This document shows, one piece after another, positions 43,487-51,998 of a stretch of DNA of 64,000 bases (position 1 is its first letter; each line of letters begins with the position of its first letter). Source of the stretch: Oceanihabitans sp. 2_MG-2023 (lineage in GTDB: Bacteria; Bacteroidota; Bacteroidia; Flavobacteriales; Flavobacteriaceae); assembly GCF_030547245.1 (NCBI RefSeq), contig NZ_JAUOQT010000002.1, positions 1 to 64,000 on the forward strand, in the 5' to 3' direction. The notes beneath the pieces were generated by a model that saw only the letters and a program-made list of their open reading frames with translations, did not search any database and was not told the DNA's origin. The position numbers and the translations under genes are program-made.

Positions 43487-46024
43487 TTATAAGAGACCAA
43501 ATTGCTTAAAGTGATGATTCAAATGTTTGCGTTCTAAAAGATACGCTTCATATTTATTTAATTCTCCGAAGACTAAATTCTTCAATTTCGCCTCTGGATT
43601 CTCTTTATAAAATTCTATATACTTTTCTCTTTGTTCTTTAAATTTTTCAATTGCTGTTTCTAAATCTGCATGCTTTAAATCATCTAATGTATCTTTTTCT
43701 AACTGTGGAAACTGACTGTTTTTTGGAAACTTTTTATAATTATACAAACTATGATGCACTTTCTCTAAAATGATTGAAGGTGTAGCAATTTCAAAATCTT
43801 GAATTTCACCTGAAGCAATTTTATAGGTATACTCTAAATGCTCAATCATGTGTTGTGGCGTCATGATTCCCCATTTAGGTTTCGCATCTGCTTTTAAATT
43901 TGAAAGACATACATTTATTTTTTCCGAAGTCATCTCTACAAAGCTTTCTTGCTTTTTCTCTACCATCGTTAATATGGTTGCAACAGCTACTAACGGACTA
44001 TCTTTTTCTGTTTTCTGACTTTCGGGACGGTTTTCAAAATTAGCATCAAAAACTTCCACATGCCATTTTACAATACCGCTTGGATGTTCTGCGGAAGCGA
44101 CATCTCTATCTACTTTTTCTTTGCATGTTAAACGCACATAAATGGTATCGTTATGGTATAATGGTCGTAAAAAACGGATACTATCTAAGCCATAATTAGC
44201 TGCTACAGGACCTTTATTTGGATATACAAATAATCCTGCTGCTGCAGAAATAATGAAATACCCATGCGCTGTCCTCTTTTCAAAAATACTTCCGTCTAAA
44301 GATGTAATATCTGTATGAGCATAGAAGTGATCCCAAGTTAAATTGGCAAAATTCTGGATATCATTATCGGTTAATGTACGCTTATGTGTTTTTAGGGACA
44401 TTCCTGGTTGAATATCTTCCCAATGGTATTGAAATGGATGCAGTTCTGCTTCCTTATATTTTGCATTTTGCTGGTAAATTCCAGTAATTTCCGTTATCGT
44501 TGTTGGTGAACCTTGAATGGCTGTACGCTGTAAATAGTGTTTTATGCCACGCATACCTCCCATTTCTTCGCCTCCACCAGCACGTCCTGGACCTCCATGA
44601 ACTAAATATGGTAATGGCGAACCATGACCTGTACTTTGCTTCGCACTTTCTCTATTTAAAACTAAAATTCTACCATGATGAGATGCTGCATGTATCACAT
44701 ACTCTTTAGCAATTTTATCGTCATTGGTAGCAATAGAAGACACTAACGACCCTTTACCCATTTGCGCCAAAGTAATGGCTTCTTCTAAATTTTTATACGG
44801 CATGATGGTACTTACTGGTCCGAAAGCTTCACGCTCGTGAATGACAGTATTTTGAAATGGGTTATCTGCTCGTAATAAAATCGGACTAATAAAAGCGCCT
44901 TTTTTTGCATCTGCTCCAATGGTATTAATTTCGTTTAAATTACCGTAGACAATTTGTGCTTCTTTTGACAAATCGTTTACCGAATCTCGAACCGCTTGTA
45001 CTTGTTGATGACTAACCAAAGAACCCATTCTCACCTCTTTTAATCTTGGGTCTCCAATGGTGATTTTATCTAGTTGTTTTGCTAATGCAATTTGCACATC
45101 GTCTACTAATTTCTCAGGAACAATGATGCGTCTAATCGCTGTACATTTTTGCCCAGCTTTAACCGTCATTTCCTTTCTAACTTCTTTGATAAACAAGTCG
45201 AATTCTGGTGTTCCAGGAACCGCATCTTCTCCTAAAATAGACGCATTTAAAGAATCGGCTTCCATAGTAAAAGGCACAGATTCTTGAATTAATCTTGGAT
45301 GCGCTTTTAGTAATCGTCCGGTTTGTGCAGAACCTGTAAAGGTAACTACATCTTGAGATTCTACAGTATCTAGAATATTTTTAACCGTTCCGTTTATGAT
45401 TTGTAATGCACCTTCTGGTAAAATACCTGAATCTATAATGGTTCTTGCAACTGCTTCGGCTAAATAGGAAGAAGAAGGTGCTGGCAATACCACAGCAGGA
45501 ACTCCAGCCATCCAGTTGACTGCACATTTTTCTAACATGCCCCAAACCGGAAAGTTAAAAGCATTAATATGTACCGCAACTCCTTTTTTAGGTACCATAA
45601 TATGATGCGCCATAAAGCGTCCACCACGAGATAAATCGATAGCATCGCCTTCTACATGATACGGTTGATTAGGAAACAATTTACGTAATGATGCATTGGC
45701 AAACAGGTTACCAAAACCGCCTTCAATATCTATCCAACTATCTACTTTGGTTGCTCCTGTTCTATAACTTAAATCGTAAAACGCATCTTTTCTTTTGGTA
45801 AGATATAATGCTAATTTTTTAAGCATGTTTCCACGCTCTTGGAAGGTCATTTTACGAAGTACTTCTCCTCCTTTTGTTCGTCCGTAGTTTAAAATTTCGG
45901 GAACATCTAATCCTTCTATTGCAACGCTAGTAAATGCTTCACCAGTTACTGCATCTAAGATTGGTGTTCCTTCTTCTTTTCCTGTTGTCCAAGAACCTTG
46001 AACGTAATGTTTTATCTTTTCCAT
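43487..46024 (-). CDS. paaZ: PaaZ ring-opening enzyme fused to a DUF1569/DinB-like domain
   Basis: From the ATG at 46024 the product is 845 residues. Residues of about 1-510 are an aldehyde dehydrogenase (MEADS with the general-base Glu; GQKCTAIRR with the nucleophilic Cys). Residues of about 530-690 are a MaoC-type hydratase (WDHFYAHTD, with Asp and His as in PaaZ). Together they open oxepin-CoA and oxidise the semialdehyde. About 150 extra C-terminal residues (PKWGIMTPQHMIEHLEY ... YLLERKHLNHHFKQFG) match the DUF1569 branch of DinB-like proteins. A GTG 12 bases upstream lies inside a palindrome and is unlikely as the start. Confidence 0.92.
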   Translation of the reverse strand: MEKIKHYVQGSWTTGKEEGTPILDAVTGEAFTSVAIEGLDVPEILNYGRTKGGEVLRKMTFQERGNMLKKLALYLTKRKDAFYDLSYRTGATKVDSWIDIEGGFGNLFANASLRKLFPNQPYHVEGDAIDLSRGGRFMAHHIMVPKKGVAVHINAFNFPVWGMLEKCAVNWMAGVPAVVLPAPSSSYLAEAVARTIIDSGILPEGALQIINGTVKNILDTVESQDVVTFTGSAQTGRLLKAHPRLIQESVPFTMEADSLNASILGEDAVPGTPEFDLFIKEVRKEMTVKAGQKCTAIRRIIVPEKLVDDVQIALAKQLDKITIGDPRLKEVRMGSLVSHQQVQAVRDSVNDLSKEAQIVYGNLNEINTIGADAKKGAFISPILLRADNPFQNTVIHEREAFGPVSTIMPYKNLEEAITLAQMGKGSLVSSIATNDDKIAKEYVIHAASHHGRILVLNRESAKQSTGHGSPLPYLVHGGPGRAGGGEEMGGMRGIKHYLQRTAIQGSPTTITEITGIYQQNAKYKEAELHPFQYHWEDIQPGMSLKTHKRTLTDNDIQNFANLTWDHFYAHTDITSLDGSIFEKRTAHGYFIISAAAGLFVYPNKGPVAANYGLDSIRFLRPLYHNDTIYVRLTCKEKVDRDVASAEHPSGIVKWHVEVFDANFENRPESQKTEKDSPLVAVATILTMVEKKQESFVEMTSEKINVCLSNLKADAKPKWGIMTPQHMIEHLEYTYKIASGEIQDFEIATPSIILEKVHHSLYNYKKFPKNSQFPQLEKDTLDDLKHADLETAIEKFKEQREKYIEFYKENPEAKLKNLVFGELNKYEAYLLERKHLNHHFKQFGLL

Positions 46025-46027
46025 CTT

Positions 46028-46050
46028 AATGCCCACGAAAGTGGGTATCT
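46028..46050. repeat. Intergenic palindrome P1
   Basis: GCCCAC-GAAA-GTGGGT hairpin followed by ATCTG, 4 bases ahead of the paaZ ATG on the minus strand. Confidence 0.55.
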
Positions 46051-46076
46051 GTTAAATTAGACTTTTATTCTTTTTT

Positions 46077-46155
46077 GGCGTTACCTAAAGGTCGGGCTTT
46101 CCGTTATATCTTTTTCTCATGCTTCAAAAAAGGATGCCACTGTAATCCCTAACGC
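46077..46155 (-). repeat. Structured intergenic repeat, family R, copy 3
   Basis: On the minus strand it reads GCGTTAGGGATTACAGTGGC, then ATCCTTTTTTG, a short loop, AAAAAGATATAACGGAAAGC, and CCGACCTTTAGGTAACGCC. It is the most compact and complete copy in the window (79 bases), located between the SDR gene and paaZ. Confidence 0.6.
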
Positions 46156-46203
46156 ACTTATTTGCTATGTTCTTTCTTAGCCAAAATTTATTTCTTTTTT
46201 ACT

Positions 46204-46227
46204 GAGATTCCTGCCTACGTAGGAATT
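46204..46227. repeat. Intergenic palindrome P2
   Basis: GAGATTCCTGCCTACGTAGGAATT: TTCCT and AGGAA arms around a Tyr-like GCCTACGT centre. It abuts the SDR stop codon on the minus strand. Confidence 0.5.
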
Positions 46228-46229
46228 AG

Positions 46230-46832
46230 TTAAGCCAGAATCCTTAAAATTCTGCCTGTAATTTTTCCTTCGATAGATTTTACATAACCATCTACAATTT
46301 TGTCCATAGACACTGGTGTATTTCCTGGAAAATAATCTTTGTATTTTTCGTAAGCATCTTCTACTAAATCTGAAGAAACCGCATTTATTCTAATACCGTT
46401 TTCTAACTCTAAAGCGACTGCTTTTACAAAACTGTGAATTCCTCCATTAACCATAGCAGCACTAGTTGTCATATCCACTGGATCATCTGCCAAAATTCCT
46501 GTTGACAATGTAATTGAACCATTATGATTTAAAAACTCTTTACCAATACGAACCGTATTTACTTGTCCCATTAGTTTGCTTTTTATACCAATATAAAAAT
46601 CCTCTTCTGATAAATTTTTGAATTTATCCCACTTTGCATCACCAGCAATAGCAACAATAGCATCAAGTTTACCAATAGTTTCAAACATAGATTTAATGGA
46701 TTTAGATTCTGAAAAATCGACATTTATATCACCAGAATTTCGTCCAGCAACTATAACTTCATGTTTTACTGAAAGTCTTTCAGTTACTTTTTTGCCTATG
46801 GTTCCGTTTCCTCCTATAATTAGTATTTTCAT
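46230..46832 (-). CDS. Short-chain dehydrogenase-like protein, atypical active site
   Basis: The 200-residue Rossmann protein starts with IIGGNGTIGKKVTERLS (nucleotide loop GxxGxxG) and has LDAIVAIAGDAKWDKF and STGILADDPVDMTTSAAMVNGGIHSFVKAVALELENGIRINAVSS. The Lys of the usual YxxxK is present but the Tyr four residues before it is His (HSFVK). This fits the small SDR subgroup without a standard catalytic Tyr, so activity is uncertain. It begins 1 base after the thiolase stop, between paaJ and paaZ, so a pathway role is likely but not known. Confidence 0.8.
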   Translation of the reverse strand: MKILIIGGNGTIGKKVTERLSVKHEVIVAGRNSGDINVDFSESKSIKSMFETIGKLDAIVAIAGDAKWDKFKNLSEEDFYIGIKSKLMGQVNTVRIGKEFLNHNGSITLSTGILADDPVDMTTSAAMVNGGIHSFVKAVALELENGIRINAVSSDLVEDAYEKYKDYFPGNTPVSMDKIVDGYVKSIEGKITGRILRILA

Positions 46833-46833
46833 A

Positions 46834-48042
46834 TTAAACGCGTTCTATAATTGCTGCATATCCCTGACCAACTCCAATACACATCGTAATTAAAGCATAT
46901 TTTTTATTCTGTTCCTGCAATTCTAAAGCCGCAGAATATGCCACTCTTGCACCTGTTACACCAAGCGGATGACCGATAGCAATAGCGCCTCCGTTTGGGT
47001 TAATTCTTGGGTCGTTATCTGCCAATCCCCAAGCGCGAATGCATGCCAAAGCTTGTGCCGCAAAGGCTTCGTTAAGCTCGATGATATCCATATCCTCCAT
47101 CGTTAAACCTGCTTTTTCTAATGCTTTATTAGACGCTTGCACAGGACCAATACCCATAATTCTAGGTTCGACGCCAACCACTGCAGAACTTACAATTCTA
47201 GCTAATGGTTTAAGATTGTACTTTTTTACTGCATCTTCACTCGCAATAATGGTTGCCGCTGCACCATCATTTAATCCTGAAGAATTTCCTGCAGTTACGC
47301 TTCCGCCTTCTTTTTTAAATGCTGCTCTTAGTTTTCCTAAAACTTCTAAGGAAGAGCTTGGTTTTATAAACTCATCTTTTGAAAATTGGATAGGATCTTT
47401 TTTACGTTGCGGAATTTCGACAGTAACTATTTCTTTTGCTAGTCGTCCGTTTTCTTGTGCTTTGGTTGCTTTTTGCTGACTCCAAAGTGCGAATTTATCT
47501 TGGTCTTCGCGAGAGATATTATATTTTTCTACTAAGTTTTCTGCCGTCATTCCCATGCCGTCTGTGCCATACATTTCGTGCATTTTCGGATTTACAAATC
47601 GCCATCCGAAAGTAGAATCGTATAGTTTAGAATCGCCTCCAAAAGCGCTTGATGGTTTTGCCATAACGTAGGGTCCGCGTGTCATGTTTTCAACTCCACC
47701 AGAAATAAACACGTCGCCATCGCCTGTTTTTATGGCACGATTAGCGTGAATGATTGCGGATAATCCAGAGCTACATAAACGGTTAACGGTTTCGCCAGGA
47801 ACGGTATATGGCAATCCTGCTAAAAGCGAAGCCATTCGTGCTACATTACGGTTGTCTTCTCCTGCTTGGTTGGCACAACCCATGATAACATCGTCGTATG
47901 CTTCTTTTGGGATGTTTGGATTACGTTTTACAACTTCTTCTATTACTAAAGCGCCTAAATCGTCTGTACGAACAGCAGATAAAGTACCTTTATAATTTCC
48001 TATTGGTGTTCTAATTCCGTCTATTATGTATGCTTCTTTCAT
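46834..48042 (-). CDS. paaJ: 3-oxoadipyl-CoA / 3-oxo-5,6-dehydrosuberyl-CoA thiolase
   Basis: The 402-residue thiolase has the acylated Cys in NRLCSSGLSAI (about 90), the conserved GGVENMTRGPYVM, and C-terminal catalytic residues in NGGAIAIGHPLGVTGAR (His) and CIGVGQGYAAIIERV (Cys). It releases acetyl-CoA and later succinyl-CoA in phenylacetate degradation. Position between paaI and the SDR gene supports PaaJ/PcaF rather than a fatty-acid thiolase. Confidence 0.9.
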   Translation of the reverse strand: MKEAYIIDGIRTPIGNYKGTLSAVRTDDLGALVIEEVVKRNPNIPKEAYDDVIMGCANQAGEDNRNVARMASLLAGLPYTVPGETVNRLCSSGLSAIIHANRAIKTGDGDVFISGGVENMTRGPYVMAKPSSAFGGDSKLYDSTFGWRFVNPKMHEMYGTDGMGMTAENLVEKYNISREDQDKFALWSQQKATKAQENGRLAKEIVTVEIPQRKKDPIQFSKDEFIKPSSSLEVLGKLRAAFKKEGGSVTAGNSSGLNDGAAATIIASEDAVKKYNLKPLARIVSSAVVGVEPRIMGIGPVQASNKALEKAGLTMEDMDIIELNEAFAAQALACIRAWGLADNDPRINPNGGAIAIGHPLGVTGARVAYSAALELQEQNKKYALITMCIGVGQGYAAIIERV

Positions 48043-48046
48043 AATT

Positions 48047-48070
48047 AATGCCTGCGAAAGCAGGTATCTT
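48047..48070. repeat. Intergenic palindrome P3 (3' flank of second GIY-YIG)
   Basis: AATGCCTGCGAAAGCAGGTATCTT: CCTGC-GAAA-GCAGG hairpin. Its reverse complement has the same layout as P4, so the two palindromes flank the nuclease gene in inverted orientation. Confidence 0.65.
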
Positions 48071-48071
48071 A

Positions 48072-48392
48072 TTAATTGTTATTCCTAAATATCTTGTTTC
48101 CTAGATTCCAGTTTAGGCTTAAATCTGCCCAACTCGGATTCATTTCTTCTATTAATTTAATCTTCCAATCTCTTTTCCATTTCTTAAATTGAATTTCTCT
48201 AATTGATGCTTTTTCACCATTTACGAATTCTTCAAAATAAACTAGATTCTCACAATTATATCTAGCTGTAAAAGATTTTGGGTAAACTTTTAATTTATGC
48301 TCTTTAACTCTTTCTCCTAAATTATTAGTTACTCCGATATAAATTACTCCATTTGGCTTATTTGCCATTATGTAGACGTACCAAAGTTTCAT
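48072..48392 (-). CDS. GIY-YIG single-domain nuclease, copy 2
   Basis: The 106-residue protein has WYVYIMANKPNGVIYIGVTNNL (the GIY-YIG signature region), ERVKEHKLKVYPKSFTA, the ENLVYFEEF block and IQFKKWKRDWKIKLIEEMNPSWADLS. It is a close paralogue of the copy at 53304-53618 over nearly its whole length. It separates paaI from paaJ and is flanked by matching palindromes P3 and P4. It is probably a selfish insertion that keeps the operon reading direction. Confidence 0.88.
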   Translation of the reverse strand: MKLWYVYIMANKPNGVIYIGVTNNLGERVKEHKLKVYPKSFTARYNCENLVYFEEFVNGEKASIREIQFKKWKRDWKIKLIEEMNPSWADLSLNWNLGNKIFRNNN

Positions 48393-48406
48393 TTACTTTT
48401 TATTAT

Positions 48407-48430
48407 GAGATTCCTGCCTTCGCAGGAATT
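48407..48430. repeat. Intergenic palindrome P4 (5' flank of second GIY-YIG)
   Basis: GAGATTCCTGCCTTCGCAGGAATT: TTCCTGC and GCAGGAA arms. It reaches the paaI stop codon. The identical sequence recurs at 52070 and 52948. Confidence 0.7.
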
Positions 48431-48854
48431 AATCCCAATCTTTTTGAGTTCTATAAACAACGCCTTTAAAAAGCGCAACTAATTCATCTCCTCTTTTTAC
48501 TTCAATAATATTAAAGCCTAATTTATTTTTTACGTTTTCTATTACTGATTCTGCAACTATGTAATCCCCTTCGTTCAATGCTTCAATGTGGTTAATGCTT
48601 GTCTCGATAGAAACTGCATATTTACCATGTGTGTTTGCTGCAAAACCGAAAGCTGTGTCTGCTAAGGAATAACTGATTCCACCATGAGCTTTACCCATGC
48701 TATTTAGCATTTCTTTTCTTACAGTCATTGCTACTTTACAGCGACCTATTTCGCATTCTAGGATTTCGATCCCTAGCCAAGTACTGTAGGCGTCTTGGGA
48801 TAACATGCGTTTAGGGATGAGGTGTGAGGCAATAGGTTTACTCTTGGATTCCAT
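48429..48854 (-). CDS. paaI: PaaI hydroxyphenylacetyl-CoA thioesterase
   Basis: The 141-residue hotdog-fold thioesterase has the signature GKAHGGISYSLADTAFGFAANTHG (about 55-78, with the catalytic Asp and Asn/Gly region) and SIETSINHIEAL. It hydrolyses ring-hydroxylated phenylacetyl-CoA to relieve CoA trapping. It starts 6 bases from the end of the four-helix-bundle gene and its stop codon touches palindrome P4. Confidence 0.9.
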   Translation of the reverse strand: MESKSKPIASHLIPKRMLSQDAYSTWLGIEILECEIGRCKVAMTVRKEMLNSMGKAHGGISYSLADTAFGFAANTHGKYAVSIETSINHIEALNEGDYIVAESVIENVKNKLGFNIIEVKRGDELVALFKGVVYRTQKDWD

Positions 48855-48860
48855 TGAAAT

Positions 48861-49238
48861 TTATTTAATTCTTTTAGAAATTTTAGTTCGTAAAGATGTT
48901 ATCATTTTAGATAACTCTGTAATCAACTTTCGATTCTCTTCATCTTCTTCGGCAGAAATATAATTTCTCATTTGCGCTTTAGAACTACATGAAACACATT
49001 CATGAGCACTATGCCAAGCATTTCCCAAATAATTATAAAACTGTTTATCTGTACCACTCGAACCCTCAGCTATATTTAAAGCGATAGAATCTGCAGCTCT
49101 TTTAAATTGTGATGTGAGTTCAAATCGTTCTTCTTTTGGAAAATTTTTAATTAATTTACTTACAAACTCTCCAAACTCCATGGCTTTAGTGTAAATTCCT
49201 AAATCTTCAAATTTAAAATGATACTTCGATTTCCTCAT
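48861..49238 (-). CDS. Four-helix-bundle protein (S23 / 23S rRNA IVP family)
   Basis: The 125-residue all-helical protein carries the family pattern: FEDLGIYTKAMEFGEFVSKLIKNFPKEERFELTSQFKRAADSIALNIAEGSSG, then a middle YNYLGNAWHSAHECVSC segment, and a final long helix. The family is often encoded inside rRNA intervening sequences or scattered in genomes, and its function is unclear. Here it lies between paaI and paaH with gaps of only 6 and 13 bases, so it is transcribed with the catabolic genes although no pathway role is known. Confidence 0.88.
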   Translation of the reverse strand: MRKSKYHFKFEDLGIYTKAMEFGEFVSKLIKNFPKEERFELTSQFKRAADSIALNIAEGSSGTDKQFYNYLGNAWHSAHECVSCSSKAQMRNYISAEEDEENRKLITELSKMITSLRTKISKRIK

Positions 49239-49251
49239 ACCTCAAACCTTT

Positions 49252-50406
49252 TTAATAAAACCTCATACCCGATTGGTTCATTTTACGTAACAATGGACTG
49301 CAACGGTATCTATCTTCATGGTACTCATTATATAAATCGTCTAACTTAGTTACACACCAATCGATACCTTTTTCATCTGCCCAAGCCAATAACCCTTTTG
49401 GATAATTAACACCCTTGGTCATGGCATTGTCTATATCTTCTGCAGATGCGATGTTTAAAAATAGTGCGTCTGCTGCTTCATTGATTAACATTACTAAAAC
49501 TCTGTTGCATATTTGTTCTGCTACATCTTTATCTTCTTTTGGTTCTGGTTTTACAGCTCCTTCAGAATAATCATAATAGCCTTTTCCAGATTTTCGCCCT
49601 AAATAACCTGCTTCAGCAAAACGTTTTTGTGTGAATGCCGGTTTATATCTTGGATCGAAATAGAACGCTGTAAATACCGTTTCGGTTACAGTGTAATTAA
49701 CATCATTTCCTATAAAATCCATGAGTTCAAATGGTCCCATTCTGAAACCACCTACGCTTTTTAAACTATGATCTATAGTTGCAAAATCGGCTATTCCTTC
49801 TTCATATATTCGTAACGCTTCGCCATAAAAAGGTCTTGCTACACGGTTTACAATAAAACCTGGTGTGTCTTTAGCGACTGCTACTACTTTTTTCCAGTCT
49901 TTAATGGTTTGAATGGCTTTTTCAAGCACTTCTTTTGAGGTTTGAATGGCTGGAATTACCTCCACCAATTTCATTAAAGGAGCTGGATTGAAAAAATGAA
50001 TTCCGACACAGCGTTCTGGTTTTTGTAATGATGCAGCAATGGATGCTATAGACAAACTAGATGTGTTTGAAGCGATTATACAATCGTCTGCAACATAACT
50101 TTCTAATTCTGAAAATACTTTTTTCTTGATCTCTAGGTTTTCAATAATAGCTTCGATAGTAAGATTAGAATCTCCTAAATCTTTTAAACTATCTACATAA
50201 GAAATGTTAGATTGGATTCTGTTTTTTTCTTCCGTATCCATTCGTCCTTTTTCAATAAGACGCAATAGTATTTTCTCTAAACTCGCTTTAGCTTTATCTA
50301 AAGCCGCTTGATTGGTATCGTATAACTTTACTTTACAACCAGCAGTAGCTGCGACTTGCGCTATGCCGCTTCCCATGGTTCCAGATCCTATTATTCCTAC
50401 GTTCAT
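49252..50406 (-). CDS. paaH: 3-hydroxyadipyl-CoA dehydrogenase
   Basis: The 384-residue protein opens with the NAD loop GIIGSGTMGSGIAQVAATAG. It has EAIIENLEIKKKVFSELE, the catalytic His in CVGIHFFNPAPLMKLVEV and GFIVNRVARPFYGEALR, followed by two C-terminal helical domains. In the paa route it oxidises 3-hydroxyadipyl-CoA to 3-oxoadipyl-CoA. It lies between paaG and the four-helix-bundle gene. Confidence 0.93.
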   Translation of the reverse strand: MNVGIIGSGTMGSGIAQVAATAGCKVKLYDTNQAALDKAKASLEKILLRLIEKGRMDTEEKNRIQSNISYVDSLKDLGDSNLTIEAIIENLEIKKKVFSELESYVADDCIIASNTSSLSIASIAASLQKPERCVGIHFFNPAPLMKLVEVIPAIQTSKEVLEKAIQTIKDWKKVVAVAKDTPGFIVNRVARPFYGEALRIYEEGIADFATIDHSLKSVGGFRMGPFELMDFIGNDVNYTVTETVFTAFYFDPRYKPAFTQKRFAEAGYLGRKSGKGYYDYSEGAVKPEPKEDKDVAEQICNRVLVMLINEAADALFLNIASAEDIDNAMTKGVNYPKGLLAWADEKGIDWCVTKLDDLYNEYHEDRYRCSPLLRKMNQSGMRFY

Positions 50407-50470
50407 TTATTTCTTTTTTTATAGATTCCGCATCAAGTGCAGAATAACAAAACTGATTACTTATTTTGAT

Positions 50471-50494
50471 GAGATCCCGAAACTAGTTCGGGAC
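50471..50494. repeat. Intergenic palindrome P5
   Basis: GAGATCCCGAAACTAGTTCGGGAC: TCCCGAA and TTCGGGA arms with a short centre. It lies between paaG and paaH. Confidence 0.6.
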
Positions 50495-50505
50495 AAAGCC
50501 AATTT

Positions 50506-51288
50506 TTAATTGCCTTTGAAATTTGGTTTTCTTTTTTCAATAAATGCTGCAACGCCTTCTGCATAATCGTTAGTACTTGCTGCTTCTATTTGTAATTTAG
50601 ATTCTAAAGCCAGTTGTTGCTCTAAAGTATTGGTTAATGACGCATTGAATGCTTCTTTAATTTTTCCGAGTGCTAAAGTTGGCATATTTGCTAATTTTAA
50701 AGCGAGTTTATTAACGTCTTCTTCAAAATTTTCTAATGGAATCATTTTGTAAATCATTCCCATTTTCTCTGCTTCTTCAGCTCCAATCTTATCACCTAAC
50801 ATGGCTAATGCTTGCGCTTTTTGAAATCCGATTAATCTTGGTAAAAAATACGTTCCTGCACTATCTGGAACTAAACCTATTAGGCTAAATGCTTGAATAA
50901 AACTTACTTTTTCGTGTGCAACAACAATATCACAAGCTAAAGCTATGTTTGCTCCAGCACCTGCTGCAACACCATTTACTGCACCTAGAATAGGCTTTTT
51001 AATATTTCTAATTCTAGTTATAATTGGATTGTAATGCTCTTCTAGTATTTTTTTGAATCCAGGATTTAATTCTGGATCTGTAACTTCTTTTAAATCCTGT
51101 CCAGCACAAAATGCTTTTCCGTTTCCTGAAAGAACTATTGCTCTAACGTCATTATTTTTTTCACAAGCATCTAATGTGTCGTGTAATAAAAATGCCATTT
51201 CACGATTGAAACTATTGAACACTTCCGGTCTATTTAGCGTGATGTACGCTATTTTATTTTCTATTTTTAAAAGAATGCTTTTACTCAT
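50506..51288 (-). CDS. paaG: PaaG ring-1,2-epoxyphenylacetyl-CoA isomerase
   Basis: The 260-residue crotonase-family protein has GKAFCAGQDLKEVTDPE (about 56-72), GAVNGVAAGAGANIALACDIV and the Asp in GLVPDSAGTYFLPRL, features of PaaG-type isomerases, which turn the epoxide into oxepin-CoA. It also ends with EGVAAFIEKRKPNF, common in this clade. It lies between paaD and paaH on the operon strand. Confidence 0.85.
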   Translation of the reverse strand: MSKSILLKIENKIAYITLNRPEVFNSFNREMAFLLHDTLDACEKNNDVRAIVLSGNGKAFCAGQDLKEVTDPELNPGFKKILEEHYNPIITRIRNIKKPILGAVNGVAAGAGANIALACDIVVAHEKVSFIQAFSLIGLVPDSAGTYFLPRLIGFQKAQALAMLGDKIGAEEAEKMGMIYKMIPLENFEEDVNKLALKLANMPTLALGKIKEAFNASLTNTLEQQLALESKLQIEAASTNDYAEGVAAFIEKRKPNFKGN

Positions 51289-51307
51289 ATGTTTTTCTTT
51301 TATTGTG

Positions 51308-51332
51308 GATTCCTACATTCGCAAGAATGACA
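51308..51332. repeat. Intergenic palindrome P6 (degenerate)
   Basis: GGATTCCTACATTCGCAAGAATGAC keeps the ATTC...GAAT arms of the family but with mismatches. It lies before paaG. Confidence 0.4.
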
Positions 51333-51352
51333 AAACACTATTTTTTTTTTAT

Positions 51353-51398
51353 GTTCTCGATTCAAAATTGCAAAAAAGCAATTTCACTCGAACTGACG
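51353..51398. repeat. Family S palindrome, copy 2
   Basis: GTTCTCGATTCAAAATTGC is mirrored by GCAATTTCACTCGAACTGACG over a short A-rich loop. It lies between paaD and paaG. Confidence 0.5.
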
Positions 51399-51420
51399 TA
51401 TTATTAATACTTTCTATTAA

Positions 51421-51444
51421 GAGATTTCTGCTTTCGCAGGAATT
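51421..51444. repeat. Intergenic palindrome P7
   Basis: GAGATTTCTGCTTTCGCAGGAATT is a one-arm variant of P4. It touches the 3' end of paaD. Confidence 0.55.
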
Positions 51445-51447
51445 TGA

Positions 51448-51948
51448 TTATTTCAAACACTTGAAGTAATCAAATGGCTCTTGGCAATCGTCACACTGAA
51501 ATTGTGCTTTGCATGCTGTGGAGCCAAACTGACTAACTAATCTTGTATTTGTGGAACCACAATTAGTACATTTTACCAATCGTTTCCCGTTTAACAATAC
51601 CTCTTTATCTGCTTCGGCATTTAAAGGTGCAGCTATCCCGTAATCTTCTAATGCTTTACGTCCTCTTGGTGTAATCCAATCGGTTGTCCAAGCTGGTGCT
51701 AAAATTAATTCTATTTCGGAATCATACCCTGCGGTTTTTAAAGCTGCTTTAATATCGTCACCAATCACATCCATAGCAGGACAACCACTATAGGTTGGTG
51801 TAATTTGTACTTTAACTATGTTATTTTCGATAACAGCAGAACGTACGACTCCCATATCCATTATGGATAATACTGGAATTTCAGGATCTGAAACTTGTTC
51901 CAGTATTGGAATTAATATAGACTCTATGTTTTGTTCTGTTGTTGTCAT
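51448..51948 (-). CDS. paaD: PaaD (DUF59 plus zinc-ribbon protein)
   Basis: The 166-residue protein has an N-terminal DUF59/MIP18-like domain (about 10-95: VSDPEIPVLSIMDMGVVRS, YSGCPAMDVI) and a C-terminal zinc ribbon with CTNCGSTNTRLVSQFGSTAC and CDDCQEPFDYFK. PaaD is needed for phenylacetyl-CoA epoxidase activity, probably in iron-centre maturation. The gene lies in the expected place after paaC. Confidence 0.93.
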   Translation of the reverse strand: MTTTEQNIESILIPILEQVSDPEIPVLSIMDMGVVRSAVIENNIVKVQITPTYSGCPAMDVIGDDIKAALKTAGYDSEIELILAPAWTTDWITPRGRKALEDYGIAAPLNAEADKEVLLNGKRLVKCTNCGSTNTRLVSQFGSTACKAQFQCDDCQEPFDYFKCLK

Positions 51949-51952
51949 ATTC

Positions 51953-51977
51953 GCTTCCCGTGAAAACGGGAATCTTA
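51953..51977. repeat. Intergenic palindrome P8
   Basis: TTCCCGT-GAAA-ACGGGAA hairpin followed by TCTTA, a CG-swapped variant of the family with the same GAAA loop. Confidence 0.55.
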
Positions 51978-51998
51978 TTTTATTGTTTATCGCTTTAA

